DNA of 14,268 nt, taken from assembly GCA_019309245.1 (NCBI GenBank), contig JAFDGP010000076.1, positions 1-14,268 on the forward strand, read 5' to 3'. The notes under the pieces are model-generated. The model had not been told where the DNA came from. It was given only the letters and a program-made list of their open reading frames with translations, and did no database searches. Both the position numbers and the translations under genes were made by a program. This document shows positions 1 to 6,617 of this stretch, in pieces. The DNA is from Deltaproteobacteria bacterium (lineage in GTDB: Bacteria > Desulfobacterota > Desulfobacteria > Desulfobacterales > C00003060). The stretch's first letter is position 1. The number at the start of each line of letters is the position of its first letter.

Positions 1-267
1 GCCCGTCGAAGGCGTCTCGGTCGACCCAACGGACTCATGGCCCGAAAGATTATGGGGACCGGCCCGTTCGATATCGTGTTCGAGCACGGATATTTTTTTT
101 CGTCCCTCAAAGTGACCAAGCACGGCCCAAGTCACCCAGAGCACAATAATGGCCACACCTACGCCGGCCAGAACGCGAAATGTCAGAAAACCGCCGAACG
201 CTCCAGATGTTGTGCCTCCATTCGATTTCACGCTCGAATCACCGGCATTTTCTTTTTCTTGTGTCAT
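1..267 (-). CDS. Single-pass membrane protein, N-terminal part (runs off window)
   Basis: An open frame of 89 codons starts with ATG at 267 and reads off the left edge without a stop, so only the N-terminus is visible. A hydrophilic N-terminus of about 27 residues (MTQEKENAGDSS...) is followed by one strongly hydrophobic segment at about residues 28-51 (VLAGVGVAIIVLWVTWAVLG region). A polar, charged stretch follows (HFEGRKKISVLEHDIE). This suggests a protein anchored in the inner membrane by one helix, with no cleavable signal peptide apparent. The start sits 1 nt after the selB stop and has a purine-rich Shine-Dalgarno (GAGAGGGG) just upstream, inside the end of selB. It is therefore the downstream gene of the selB operon and probably translationally coupled to it. 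I do not recognise the family, and the function is unknown. Confidence 0.6.
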   Translation of the reverse strand, partial: MTQEKENAGDSSVKSNGGTTSGAFGGFLTFRVLAGVGVAIIVLWVTWAVLGHFEGRKKISVLEHDIERAGPHNLSGHESVGSTETPSTG

Positions 268-268
268 C

Positions 269-2179
269 CTACCCCTCTCGTAATCTCCGAACGTCCCCGA
301 CACGAATCGTCACCTTGGCATCATCAAAATATTCAATCAACGGAATCATGTACTTGCGCGACACCCCAATCATCTCTTTAAGCTGCGGGGTGGAAATCTC
401 TCCATTCGTTTTTAAAAAAGCCACCAACTTCGTCCTGACGTCTTCAACCACCTCTTTATGAAAGTAGAGGTTTTCCTTGACCTTCACGAGACTGCCCTCT
501 TGTACCATGTGGTCCACGATGTCCTGCAATTGTTCCGCACGGCCGTCCAGGGATGAAACGAGTTCTTTGAAGCTGGGCGGATGAAGTCCCTGTTGGAGAT
601 AAACCGCCTCGATTTTGCGCTGGATTTCCGCCAGGTCGTCGTGAAGCGCCACCTTGTGCCCGGAAAGACGCAACATCTCTTTTTCTCTGACAATCCTGCC
701 CGTCTTGACCAAGGTTTGAAGCATCAGGTTAAAGACCCGGGGATCAAGGATGCGTGAAAGTCTGGCCTTAAACACTTCTTTGGCCATCCCCGGTTTCAAG
801 GGAGACGAGCTGTGAAAATCTTCCAATACCCGCACTGCACGTTGCTGCAATTCATCAAATACCGACGCATGGATATAGGTGCGCTCATCGCGGTCTATTT
901 GAATAACCGCACGTTGCGAGAGCAGCTTCTGCAATTCCTGGTCCAGATCACGTTCCGGTATATTCGTCATCACGGCCAGATCGGCAAACGAAATTCCATA
1001 AAGTCCACTGTTCTCAATATGCCGGACCAGGATTTCTCTGGGATCTGAGCTGGCCAAGGTTTCCAAAAAGGCCAGGAGCGGTTGTTTGAAGCGCTTGTGT
1101 TTTTTCGGCACCGGATTGATAATGTGTCCCCCGCCGATAGTCCGGATCGGCGAATAACTCCGAATGACAAATCGGTCGTCTCTGACTACTGCAACCGGCT
1201 CCTCCAGCCGCAATTGTACAATGGCCCGGTCGCCGGGTTTGAGTTCTTCCCGATCGAGTAAGATCACATAGCCTTCAATTTCGCTTGTACCCGTATAAAA
1301 CCTGACCTTTGTCCGGTTCTTGAGCGGTTTTTTGTCAAATCCAAGATAATCCAGGACCACATCCACCATGTAGCTCGGCCTCAGTGTATCCACACGGGCC
1401 AGAACGTCCCCGCGCTTCACCTGGGCCCGGTCCAGCCCCTGAAAGTTGATTGCCGTCCTCACCCCTGCGCTGGCCTCATCCACGGGCTCATTATGGATCT
1501 GAATTCCACGAACCCTGGATTGAATACCGGAAGGAAAAATCATGATGTTTTCCCCCACCCGAATCCTGCCGGAGGCTAGGCTGCCGGTAATCACCGTACC
1601 AAACCCCTTCATGCTAAATACGCGGTCCACCGGCAAACGAAACAATCCTTTTGAAGAACGATCGGGGACCTTTTCGCAAAGCGCCGCCACTGCAGCCACA
1701 AAGTCCGACAACCCCTGCCCGGTCACCGAGGATACTTGAACAATCGGCGCATCTTCGAGAAAACTGCCCCGCAGATACGTGTGGACATCGTCCGCCACCA
1801 GCTCCAGCCATTCCTCGTCCACCATATCAATTTTTGTCAACACCACCAGGCCGTGTTGAATCCCGAGCAATTTACATATATCGAGATGCTCCCTGGTTTG
1901 CGGCATCACGCCTTCGTCTGCGGCAATAATCAAAGCCACCGCATCAATCCCGGCCGCCCCCGCGACCATGTTTTTGACGAATTTCTCATGGCCCGGCACA
2001 TCCACGATACCGACCCGCTGCCCCCCGGCAAGATCCAGCCAGGCAAAACCCAATTCAATGGTGATGCCCCGGGCCTTTTCTTCCTTGAGCCGATCCGTAT
2101 CAATACCGGTCACCGCCTTGATCAGGCTGGTCTTTCCGTGATCAATATGCCCGGCAGTACCAAGAATAATGTGCCTCAA
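269..2179 (-). CDS. selB: Selenocysteine-specific translation elongation factor SelB
   Basis: SelB is the GTPase that delivers selenocysteinyl-tRNA(Sec) to UGA codons marked by a SECIS hairpin. From a TTG start the product is 636 aa, the usual length for bacterial SelB. It opens with MRHIILGTAGHIDHGKT, the SelB G1 motif, with the P-loop at residues 10-17. RGITIEL follows at about 37-43 (switch I) and the G3 motif DVPGHEKF at 60-67, then an NKxD-type motif seen as TKID. EF-Tu-like beta-barrel domains follow, and the last third is helical and fits the C-terminal winged-helix repeats that bind SECIS RNA. The TTG start is preferred for three reasons: it overlaps the upstream stop (TTGA at 2179-2176), it has GGAAGGGA about 7 nt upstream, and it places the G1 motif where SelB has it. 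The frame stays open further upstream (to 2401), but that part does not resemble SelB. No selA, selC or selenoprotein gene is visible in the window. Confidence 0.97.
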   Translation of the reverse strand: MRHIILGTAGHIDHGKTSLIKAVTGIDTDRLKEEKARGITIELGFAWLDLAGGQRVGIVDVPGHEKFVKNMVAGAAGIDAVALIIAADEGVMPQTREHLDICKLLGIQHGLVVLTKIDMVDEEWLELVADDVHTYLRGSFLEDAPIVQVSSVTGQGLSDFVAAVAALCEKVPDRSSKGLFRLPVDRVFSMKGFGTVITGSLASGRIRVGENIMIFPSGIQSRVRGIQIHNEPVDEASAGVRTAINFQGLDRAQVKRGDVLARVDTLRPSYMVDVVLDYLGFDKKPLKNRTKVRFYTGTSEIEGYVILLDREELKPGDRAIVQLRLEEPVAVVRDDRFVIRSYSPIRTIGGGHIINPVPKKHKRFKQPLLAFLETLASSDPREILVRHIENSGLYGISFADLAVMTNIPERDLDQELQKLLSQRAVIQIDRDERTYIHASVFDELQQRAVRVLEDFHSSSPLKPGMAKEVFKARLSRILDPRVFNLMLQTLVKTGRIVREKEMLRLSGHKVALHDDLAEIQRKIEAVYLQQGLHPPSFKELVSSLDGRAEQLQDIVDHMVQEGSLVKVKENLYFHKEVVEDVRTKLVAFLKTNGEISTPQLKEMIGVSRKYMIPLIEYFDDAKVTIRVGDVRRLREG

Positions 2180-2373
2180 TGATTCGTCCCTTCCCCCGGC
2201 CGGCCCTGTCGTTCCGTTCGAAAATACTCGGTGATATAGGCCAGGCCAACCAGTGAAACTGCAATCCCGATAACCCAGGGAAGTGACACTCCCGGAAAAA
2301 AGAAACGCGAGAGTAGCACAGCGAAAATACCCCCCAACACCATGCGAAAAAGAAAAATATAAAATCTGGTCAC
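2176..2373 (-). CDS. Small two-helix membrane protein upstream of selB
   Basis: This is a 65-aa protein with two hydrophobic segments, at about residues 5-25 (YIFLFRMVLGGIFAVLLSRF) and 31-48 (LPWVIGIAVSLVGLAYI), and a short polar tail rich in Arg, Gly and Glu. It begins with GTG at 2373, preceded closely by GGGGAAG. An internal ATG at residue 11 is possible but would cut into the first helix. The stop overlaps the TTG start of selB in the arrangement TTGA, so the two genes are almost certainly co-transcribed and translationally coupled. It is the first gene of the minus-strand operon. I do not recognise the family. The coding potential is supported mainly by the hydrophobicity pattern and the stop/start overlap, and no role in selenium metabolism can be claimed from sequence. 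Confidence 0.65.
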   Translation of the reverse strand: MTRFYIFLFRMVLGGIFAVLLSRFFFPGVSLPWVIGIAVSLVGLAYITEYFRTERQGRPGEGTNH

Positions 2374-2429
2374 AATCTTCCCCGTCTCGGGACCTTCTCA
2401 AAATGTCCCTTTTTGCCTAATTTCTACGT

Positions 2430-2492
2430 ACGGCTCTCCGCTTCGGGCGGATCGCCGTCCTTGAATTTGACGGCTTCGCAAGAAGTCGTCAA
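2430..2492 (-). promoter_or_regulatory. Two tandem hairpins in the predicted 5' leader of the selB operon
   Basis: Hairpin 1 (2467-2492) has 10-nt arms, TTGACGGCTT and AAGTCGTCAA, with one G-T wobble and a 6-nt loop. Hairpin 2 (2430-2458) has arms ACGGC+TCCGC and GCGGA+GCCGT with a symmetric TC/TC internal loop and a TTCGG loop. In minus-strand transcripts they would lie just after the predicted start site and about 57 nt or more ahead of the GTG of the membrane protein. No U-tract follows either one on that strand, so they are not obvious terminators. The core of hairpin 1 (CTTCGCAA...AAGTC) recurs loosely at 8583-8600, so it may instead belong to a dispersed repeat family. A regulatory role is inference. 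Confidence 0.5.
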
Positions 2493-2501
2493 TCTTTTGT
2501 A

Positions 2502-2530
2502 TTCATATTAAAAATCCATAGCTGCGTCAA
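2502..2530 (-). promoter_or_regulatory. Predicted sigma70-type promoter for the selB operon
   Basis: On the minus strand TTGACG (2530-2525, five of six consensus bases) is followed after exactly 17 nt by TATGAA (2507-2502). The expected start near 2494 leaves a leader of about 120 nt that begins almost at hairpin 1. From here to the first tRNA (2531-2707) I see no gene. A TATAAT at 2697-2702 lies too close to tRNA-His to place a start site confidently. Confidence 0.5.
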
Positions 2531-2707
2531 TCATAACTTTGCCGCACCAGCCCCTGGCATTATCGGCGACCACCGGGCAATCCACGGCGTGAGGAAAAAT
2601 GATATTTGTTGTTCATATCTGTGGCTTCGGCACAAACGGCATCGTTCGTCAGCCAAAACTATCCCTTGAAAACAGCCATCTCGTATGATATTTGTCTATA
2701 ATATTGT

Positions 2708-2784
2708 GGTGAGTGTAGCTCAGTTGGCAGAGCACCGGGTTGTGGCCCCGGTTGTCGAGGGTTCAAGTCCCTTCACTCACCCCA
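2708..2784 (+). tRNA. tRNA-His (anticodon GTG)
   Basis: A full cloverleaf can be drawn. The acceptor arm GTGAGTG (2709-2715) pairs with CACTCAC (2774-2780). A D-arm TAGCTCAGTTGGCAGAGCA follows. The anticodon stem CCGGG/CCCGG holds the loop TTGTGGC with GTG at 2742-2744, and the T-arm contains GTTCAAGTC. The histidine identity pair is present in the DNA: an extra G at -1 (2708) opposite discriminator C73 (2781). CCA is encoded at 2782-2784. Confidence 0.97.
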
Positions 2785-2795
2785 CCTACCCCTTA

Positions 2796-2873
<78 letters not shown>

Positions 2874-2883
2874 ATGATTTCAG

Positions 2884-2918
2884 GGACTTAGCGGACTTGT
2901 TGAGTCCTTTTTCTTTTA
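2884..2918 (+). terminator. Intrinsic terminator-like hairpin after the tRNA pair
   Basis: The 3' arm AGTCC (2903-2907) can pair with GGACT at 2893-2897 (5-nt loop) or with GGACT at 2884-2888. It is followed at once by TTTTTCTTTT. The stem is short but the U-tract is good, and the place fits the end of the tRNA transcript. Stretches like this just after a tRNA 3' end are also common at integration sites, but no integrase or second att copy is seen. Confidence 0.5.
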
Positions 2919-3024
2919 GTGACGTCAGGCTCTTAGGGTGGATTTGCTTTGCGTTCTTGACTTCCACCGCGTGGAAATGATGCTCCCCATACAAAGCAAA
3001 ATCAACTTCGGAGCCGCCCCGAAA
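2911..3024 (-). pseudogene. Decayed C-terminal fragment of a DUF4143-type AAA ATPase
   Basis: Reading the minus strand from 3024 down to 2911 gives FRGGSEVDFALYGEHH, then FHAVEVKNAKQIHPKSLTSLKE. This matches by eye the end of DUF4143 proteins, which carry a PD-(D/E)XK-like pattern with E-V-D-F, a short gap, and A-V/I-E-V-K-N. The frame meets a stop (TAG) at 3036-3034 upstream, and downstream of LKE it runs into the terminator and the antisense of tRNA-Arg, where the similarity ends. No ATPase domain remains. This is best read as a remnant, perhaps left by deletion or by insertion next to the tRNA. The family call is from memory of the motif and has not been checked by a search. Confidence 0.55.
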
Positions 3025-3133
3025 AAGCGAGCGCTATTCCCGCAAAAAGACCTATGCCACAAAAAGCATATCGTCAATGCCTTGCCAATTCCCGTGCTCC
3101 GCGCTATTCACCAAACAGGCAACGGCACCGGAT

Positions 3134-3166
3134 CCCAAATCCATCGCCAAGAAAACGAAGATCGAA
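3134..3166 (+). repeat. Dispersed 33-nt repeat, diverged copy A
   Basis: This copy begins CCCAAATCCATCGCCAA and matches copy B (4972-5004) and copy C (8898-8930) at all but about four or five of 33 positions. It ends 17 nt before the AOR start codon, with the AOR Shine-Dalgarno falling between. Confidence 0.6.
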
Positions 3167-3183
3167 TTGTTAAGGAGGAAATC

Positions 3184-4914
3184 ATGGCCAGGATATTGCG
3201 AATCAATACGCGAAAAAAGACCCATAGTTTCGAAGAGCCGGGGGCTGACCTGGCGGCTCTTGGGGGCCGCGGTTTGACGTCTCGAATGGTGCTAAACGAG
3301 GTTCCTCCCACCTGCCACCCTCTGAGCAAGCACAACAAGCTGGTGGTGGCCCCCGGTCTTCTGACCGGAACGGCGGCAGCCAACTCGGGGAGGATATCGG
3401 TGGGTGCCAAGTCCCCGCTAACCGGGGGTATCAAAGAAAGCAATTCCGGCGGCATCCTGTCTCAGAAGCTGGCCAGGCTGGGGATCAAGGCCGTAGTCCT
3501 CGAGGACAAGCCTGAGGATTCCGGCTTTTCGCTTGTAGTCATCAAGAAAGACAGCGTGGAAATCCTGCCTGCGGACGAATACGTCGGCCTGGGGAACAAT
3601 GATGTCATGGGTCGTCTCTGGGACACGTATGGAAAACGCGTTGGCGTGATGAGCATCGGCCCTGCGGGTCAGCAGCGTCTCGCCGCCGCCTGCATCAATT
3701 TCGCCGATCCCAACGGCAGGCCGGGCCGGGCCGCCGGGCGCGGCGGCCTTGGCGCCGTGATGGGCTCCAAAGGAATTAAGGCCATTGTGGTGGATGACAG
3801 CGGTGCGGGCAAAGTGCCCGTGGCCGATCCTGAAGCCTTTAAGACCGCAAACAAGCGGTGGGTGGAAATACTCAAAGGGCACCCGGTGACCAGCCAGGGG
3901 CTGCCCGCCTATGGCACGGCCATATTGATCAATATTATCAACGAGGCCGGGGCGCTGCCGACCAAGAACTTCCGTTCCGGCCGTTTCGAATACGCCCAGG
4001 ACATCAGCGGTGAGCGCATAGCCGAAGTCATCGAGCAACGCGGCGGCAAGACGAAAGACGGATGCCATCCGGGCTGCGTGATCCAGTGCTCCAACGTGTA
4101 TCACGACAAGGACGGCAAGGTGCTGACCTCCGGCTTTGAATACGAAACCATCTGGGCGCTCGGCGCCAACACGACCATTAAAGACCTGGACGACGTGGCC
4201 ATGCTGGATGCCCTGTGTGACGACATCGGCCTGGATACCATTGAAATGGGCGTGACCCTGGGGGTGGCCATGGAGGCGGGACTCATCCCCTGGGGAGACG
4301 GCAAGGCGGCCATTGACTTGCTGAAAAAGGTCCGTACCGGCGATCCTCTGGGAAAAATCATCGGCAACGGGTCACTCTTTACGGGACAAGCCCTCGGTGT
4401 GGACCGCATTCCCGTGGTGAAAAGGCAGGCCCTTCCCGCCTATGATCCCAGGGCGGTCAAAGGTCAGGGGGTAACCTACTGTACAAGCCCCATGGGGGCG
4501 GACCACACGGCCGGTTACGCGGTAGCGCCCAATATCTTGAAGGTGGGTGGGGATGTCGATCCTTTGAAAAAAGAGGGCAACGTGGAGGTGTCCAAAAACC
4601 TGCAAATCGCCACCGCGGCCGTGGACTCGACCGGGCTGTGTCTGTTTGTGGCCTTTGCCGTCTTGGATACCGAAGACGGCGTGCAGACCATTGTGGACCT
4701 GTTAAACGCCCAGTACGGGCTGAGCCTTACGCCCGAAGATGTGGTCAAATTGGGCGTCTCCATTCTCAAGGACGAACATACGTTCAATCAAAGGGCAGGC
4801 TTTACCAAGGTCCACGACCGGTTGCCCGACTTTTTCGCAGACCCCCTGCCCCCCCACAATGTCACCTGGGATTATACCGAAGAGGAGCTGCAGCAGGCAA
4901 AGCAGTATGACTAG
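3184..4914 (+). CDS. aor: Aldehyde:ferredoxin oxidoreductase family protein (tungsten/pterin enzyme)
   Basis: AOR-family enzymes use a tungsten (or molybdenum) bis-pyranopterin cofactor and a [4Fe-4S] cluster to oxidise aldehydes, or reduce acids, with ferredoxin, usually in the cytoplasm. The 576-aa product has the family layout. The N-terminal pterin-binding domain (about 1-205) includes GGRGLTSRMVLNEV, the LVVAPGLLTGT region, and NGRPGRAAGRGGLGAVMGSKG. The helical C-terminal domain follows. Cluster cysteines are C294, C298 and C302 (GCHPGCVIQC), with a late cysteine at C486 (STGLCLF). The ATG at 3184 has an excellent TAAGGAGG 5 nt upstream; the frame is open back to 2938, but that part crosses the DUF4143 remnant and is not AOR-like. 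It is followed by two beta-grasp proteins and a ThiF-like enzyme, a context that suggests cofactor or sulfur handling for this enzyme. The substrate is unknown; it could belong to the YdhV-like branch rather than the classical aldehyde oxidisers. Confidence 0.93.
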   Translation: MARILRINTRKKTHSFEEPGADLAALGGRGLTSRMVLNEVPPTCHPLSKHNKLVVAPGLLTGTAAANSGRISVGAKSPLTGGIKESNSGGILSQKLARLGIKAVVLEDKPEDSGFSLVVIKKDSVEILPADEYVGLGNNDVMGRLWDTYGKRVGVMSIGPAGQQRLAAACINFADPNGRPGRAAGRGGLGAVMGSKGIKAIVVDDSGAGKVPVADPEAFKTANKRWVEILKGHPVTSQGLPAYGTAILINIINEAGALPTKNFRSGRFEYAQDISGERIAEVIEQRGGKTKDGCHPGCVIQCSNVYHDKDGKVLTSGFEYETIWALGANTTIKDLDDVAMLDALCDDIGLDTIEMGVTLGVAMEAGLIPWGDGKAAIDLLKKVRTGDPLGKIIGNGSLFTGQALGVDRIPVVKRQALPAYDPRAVKGQGVTYCTSPMGADHTAGYAVAPNILKVGGDVDPLKKEGNVEVSKNLQIATAAVDSTGLCLFVAFAVLDTEDGVQTIVDLLNAQYGLSLTPEDVVKLGVSILKDEHTFNQRAGFTKVHDRLPDFFADPLPPHNVTWDYTEEELQQAKQYD

Positions 4915-4971
4915 TGTTCATGGTTTTAAAGGCTTATATTTGAGCATTAAAACGTCAGTCCATGGAGACCG

Positions 4972-5004
4972 CCCAAATCCACCGCCAAAAAAACCAAGAT
5001 GGGA
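4972..5004 (+). repeat. Dispersed 33-nt repeat, copy B
   Basis: It begins CCCAAATCCACCGCCAAAAA and ends GATGGGA. It differs from copy C (8898-8930) at one base of 33. It lies in the 111-nt gap between AOR and the first MoaD/ThiS-like gene, ending 21 nt before that start codon. Nothing else is recognised in this gap. Confidence 0.75.
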
Positions 5005-5025
5005 TCCTTCCCATAGGATTCGAAA

Positions 5026-5316
5026 ATGGCAACCATCTTGTTCAACGCCTTTTCATTTCTCCAGGAGAAACTCAAGGCAAAAGATCATCCCTGTATCAAT
5101 GCCCATATCGAACTTTCCGACGGGAGCACCGTGGCGGACCTGGTCTCGGCGGTTGGACTTGAGGCGGCGGATGTAGAGGCGGCACTGGTCAACGGTTCGG
5201 TTCGGCCTTTTGATACGCTTCTTCAAAACGGGGATCGGGTCGCCTTGATCCCGCCCGGCACCCCCGGGCCCTACCGCGTGCTCTTAGGCATGGCGGGCAG
5301 GAAGAAGGCCAAGTGA
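5026..5316 (+). CDS. MoaD/ThiS-like beta-grasp protein lacking the C-terminal Gly-Gly
   Basis: This 96-aa protein has the ubiquitin-like pattern of MoaD/ThiS: an opening beta-strand (ATILFNAFSFLQEK), SDGSTVADLVSAVGLEAADV as the helix region, then ALVNGSVRPFDTLLQNGDRVALIPP. MoaD and ThiS normally end in Gly-Gly, which is adenylated by an E1-like enzyme and carries sulfur as a thiocarboxylate. Here the fold is followed by an extra basic tail (GTPGPYRVLLGMAGRKKAK) with no terminal Gly-Gly, so it cannot act as a standard sulfur carrier unless it is cleaved. The ATG at 5026 has AGGA 8 nt upstream. It overlaps the next gene by 4 nt (GTGA) and lies between AOR and a ThiF-like gene. It may be a structural or cofactor-binding partner, or a degenerate carrier. 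Confidence 0.8.
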   Translation: MATILFNAFSFLQEKLKAKDHPCINAHIELSDGSTVADLVSAVGLEAADVEAALVNGSVRPFDTLLQNGDRVALIPPGTPGPYRVLLGMAGRKKAK

Positions 5317-5597
5317 GCGATTGTGCCAATCCAGGGGACCAATTTTTCTCAACTGTGCTTCTGATGACAGCCCACATTGCACTCAAGCTGTTTGCCTCGC
5401 TTAAACGCTACACACCGGCTCAGGCGGATCGGTTTTCCATCACCCCCGGCCTCACGATCGCTGATCTTCTCAAGGAACTTAATGTCCCCCTGGCCGAGGT
5501 CAAGCTCGTCTTCGTCAACGGCGTGAAGCAGGATATGAACATGCCTTTGAAAGACGGCGACCGGGTGGGCATTTTCCCGGCCGTTGGAGGGGGATAG
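5313..5597 (+). CDS. MoaD/ThiS-like sulfur carrier protein with C-terminal Gly-Gly
   Basis: The beta-grasp core is IALKLFASLKRYTP, then ITPGLTIADLLKELNVPLAEVKLVFVNGVKQDM, then PLKDGDRVGIFPAVGGG. The terminal Gly-Gly is intact, as needed for adenylation and thiocarboxylation by an E1-like protein, which is encoded 6 nt downstream. Two starts are plausible. The GTG at 5313 overlaps the previous stop and has AGGAAG about 8 nt upstream, giving 94 aa. The ATG at 5364 lacks a clear ribosome site but gives a 77-aa protein starting MTAHIALKLFASL, closer to normal MoaD length. I list the longer form because of its ribosome site and the 4-nt overlap. The protein probably serves pterin-dithiolene synthesis or another sulfur transfer linked to the upstream AOR. 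Confidence 0.88.
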   Translation: MSDCANPGDQFFSTVLLMTAHIALKLFASLKRYTPAQADRFSITPGLTIADLLKELNVPLAEVKLVFVNGVKQDMNMPLKDGDRVGIFPAVGGG

Positions 5598-5603
5598 CCT
5601 TTC

Positions 5604-6461
5604 ATGTCCAGTGCGATGATCAAAGATATAGAGAGCCTGGCGGAAACGTCGGTTCACTTGGATGGTCAGGCCTTCAAAGCGCTTTCCACGAATCATGTGC
5701 AAACCCTGGCCGGACGCTACAACATTGCCGGTCGTGATATCGAGATTGCCGCCCTTAACGCCGGGATTATCCCTCAGAGGTATAGCCGCAATATGAAGAC
5801 CCTTTCGCCCCGCGAACAGGCCCTGTTGCTGGCGTCCTCTGCAACTGTGGTGGGACTCGGTGGTCTGGGCGGAAACGTCCTGGAGCTAATGGCCCGCCTG
5901 GGCGTGGGCACCTTCTATGTCATTGACGGCGATACCTTTGAGGAAAGCAATCTGAACCGGCAGTTGCTGTGTACCCAAGACACCCTGGGCATCAACAAGG
6001 CGTGGGCCGCTGCAAAGCGCATCGAAGTCATCAATCCTTCAGTTGTCGTCCACCCTTATTCCGAGTATTTGAGAGAAGGAAACAGCGCCGCGATCATTGA
6101 AAAATCCAGTGTGGTGGTCGACTGCCTGGACAATGTAAAAGACCGGTTTGTACTGGAACGCGCCGCAAAGAAGGCGGGCCGGCCCCTGGTCTCGGCCGCG
6201 GTGGCCGGCCTCACAGGCCATGCGATGACCGTTTTTCCCGAAGACCCGGGCCTCAAACTCATATACGGAAGCCCCGAGGACTTGGCCGGGGCGGGTGCGC
6301 AGACTATCCTGGGTTGTCCGCCTCAGGCGGTCGCTCTGCTGGCCGCCTGCCAGTGCTCAGAAGTCGTCCATGTGTTACTCAACAAGAAAGGCCTGCTAAG
6401 GAACCGCATGCTTGCCGTGGATCTCGAGGATAATACATTTGAAGTTGTAACCCTTCTTTGA
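5604..6461 (+). CDS. HesA/MoeB/ThiF-family adenylyltransferase (E1-like)
   Basis: E1-like enzymes of this family adenylate the C-terminal glycine of a MoaD/ThiS partner using ATP. The 285-aa product has an N-terminal extension of about 80 residues (including IPQRYSRNMKTLSPREQ), then the Rossmann nucleotide-binding motif GLGGLGG at 84-90. VIDGDTFEESNLNRQLL follows from about 106, with the acidic residues D108 and D110 and the NRQ motif used in ATP binding, and VVDCLDNVKDR comes later. There are no CxxC pairs, so the structural zinc of MoeB and ThiF appears to be absent, and no rhodanese domain follows. The gene starts 6 nt after the Gly-Gly carrier, with GGAGGGGG in the end of that gene as ribosome site, so the two are probably enzyme and substrate. 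Which cysteine, if any, is catalytic cannot be read from the sequence alone. Confidence 0.9.
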   Translation: MSSAMIKDIESLAETSVHLDGQAFKALSTNHVQTLAGRYNIAGRDIEIAALNAGIIPQRYSRNMKTLSPREQALLLASSATVVGLGGLGGNVLELMARLGVGTFYVIDGDTFEESNLNRQLLCTQDTLGINKAWAAAKRIEVINPSVVVHPYSEYLREGNSAAIIEKSSVVVDCLDNVKDRFVLERAAKKAGRPLVSAAVAGLTGHAMTVFPEDPGLKLIYGSPEDLAGAGAQTILGCPPQAVALLAACQCSEVVHVLLNKKGLLRNRMLAVDLEDNTFEVVTLL

Positions 6462-6569
6462 CTGGCGTCGGCATCCATCATCCGTTTGAATCAAGACACA
6501 CTTGTAGTTCATCGTTTTGCTTTCTTTCAACAGTGCAAGCGCTAAACCGGAAAGACACCAGGGGACAAA

Positions 6570-6591
6570 CCGGCCCGCATGATGGGGCCGG
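6570..6591 (+). other. Perfect hairpin ahead of the Clp1/RNase Z fusion gene
   Basis: CCGGCCC (6570-6576) pairs perfectly with GGGCCGG (6585-6591) around an 8-nt loop that contains the upstream ATG codons at 6579 and 6582. No U-tract follows, so it is probably not a terminator. It would hide those ATGs in the RNA, which supports the start at 6618. Confidence 0.5.
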
Positions 6592-6617
6592 ACTGTGGAA
6601 TAGCGGGAGCGCATCCC

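Noticed and set aside
2180..2401. Longer selB frame starting at 2401
   Set aside because: The extra 74 residues do not resemble SelB and lie out of frame with a better-supported membrane protein gene. SelB homology starts right at the TTG at 2179.
2666..2702. TTGAAA and TATAAT as a promoter for the tRNAs
   Set aside because: They are 25 nt apart, too far for sigma70, and TATAAT is only 5 nt from the tRNA. The tRNA promoter was left unassigned.
2938..3183. N-terminal extension of the AOR frame
   Set aside because: It runs across the DUF4143 remnant and repeat A, has no ribosome site, and does not resemble AOR. The ATG at 3184 has a near-perfect Shine-Dalgarno and starts the family sequence.
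3418..4104. 228-codon minus-strand frame inside AOR
   Set aside because: It is a shadow frame antisense to strongly conserved AOR sequence, with no domain or ribosome site.
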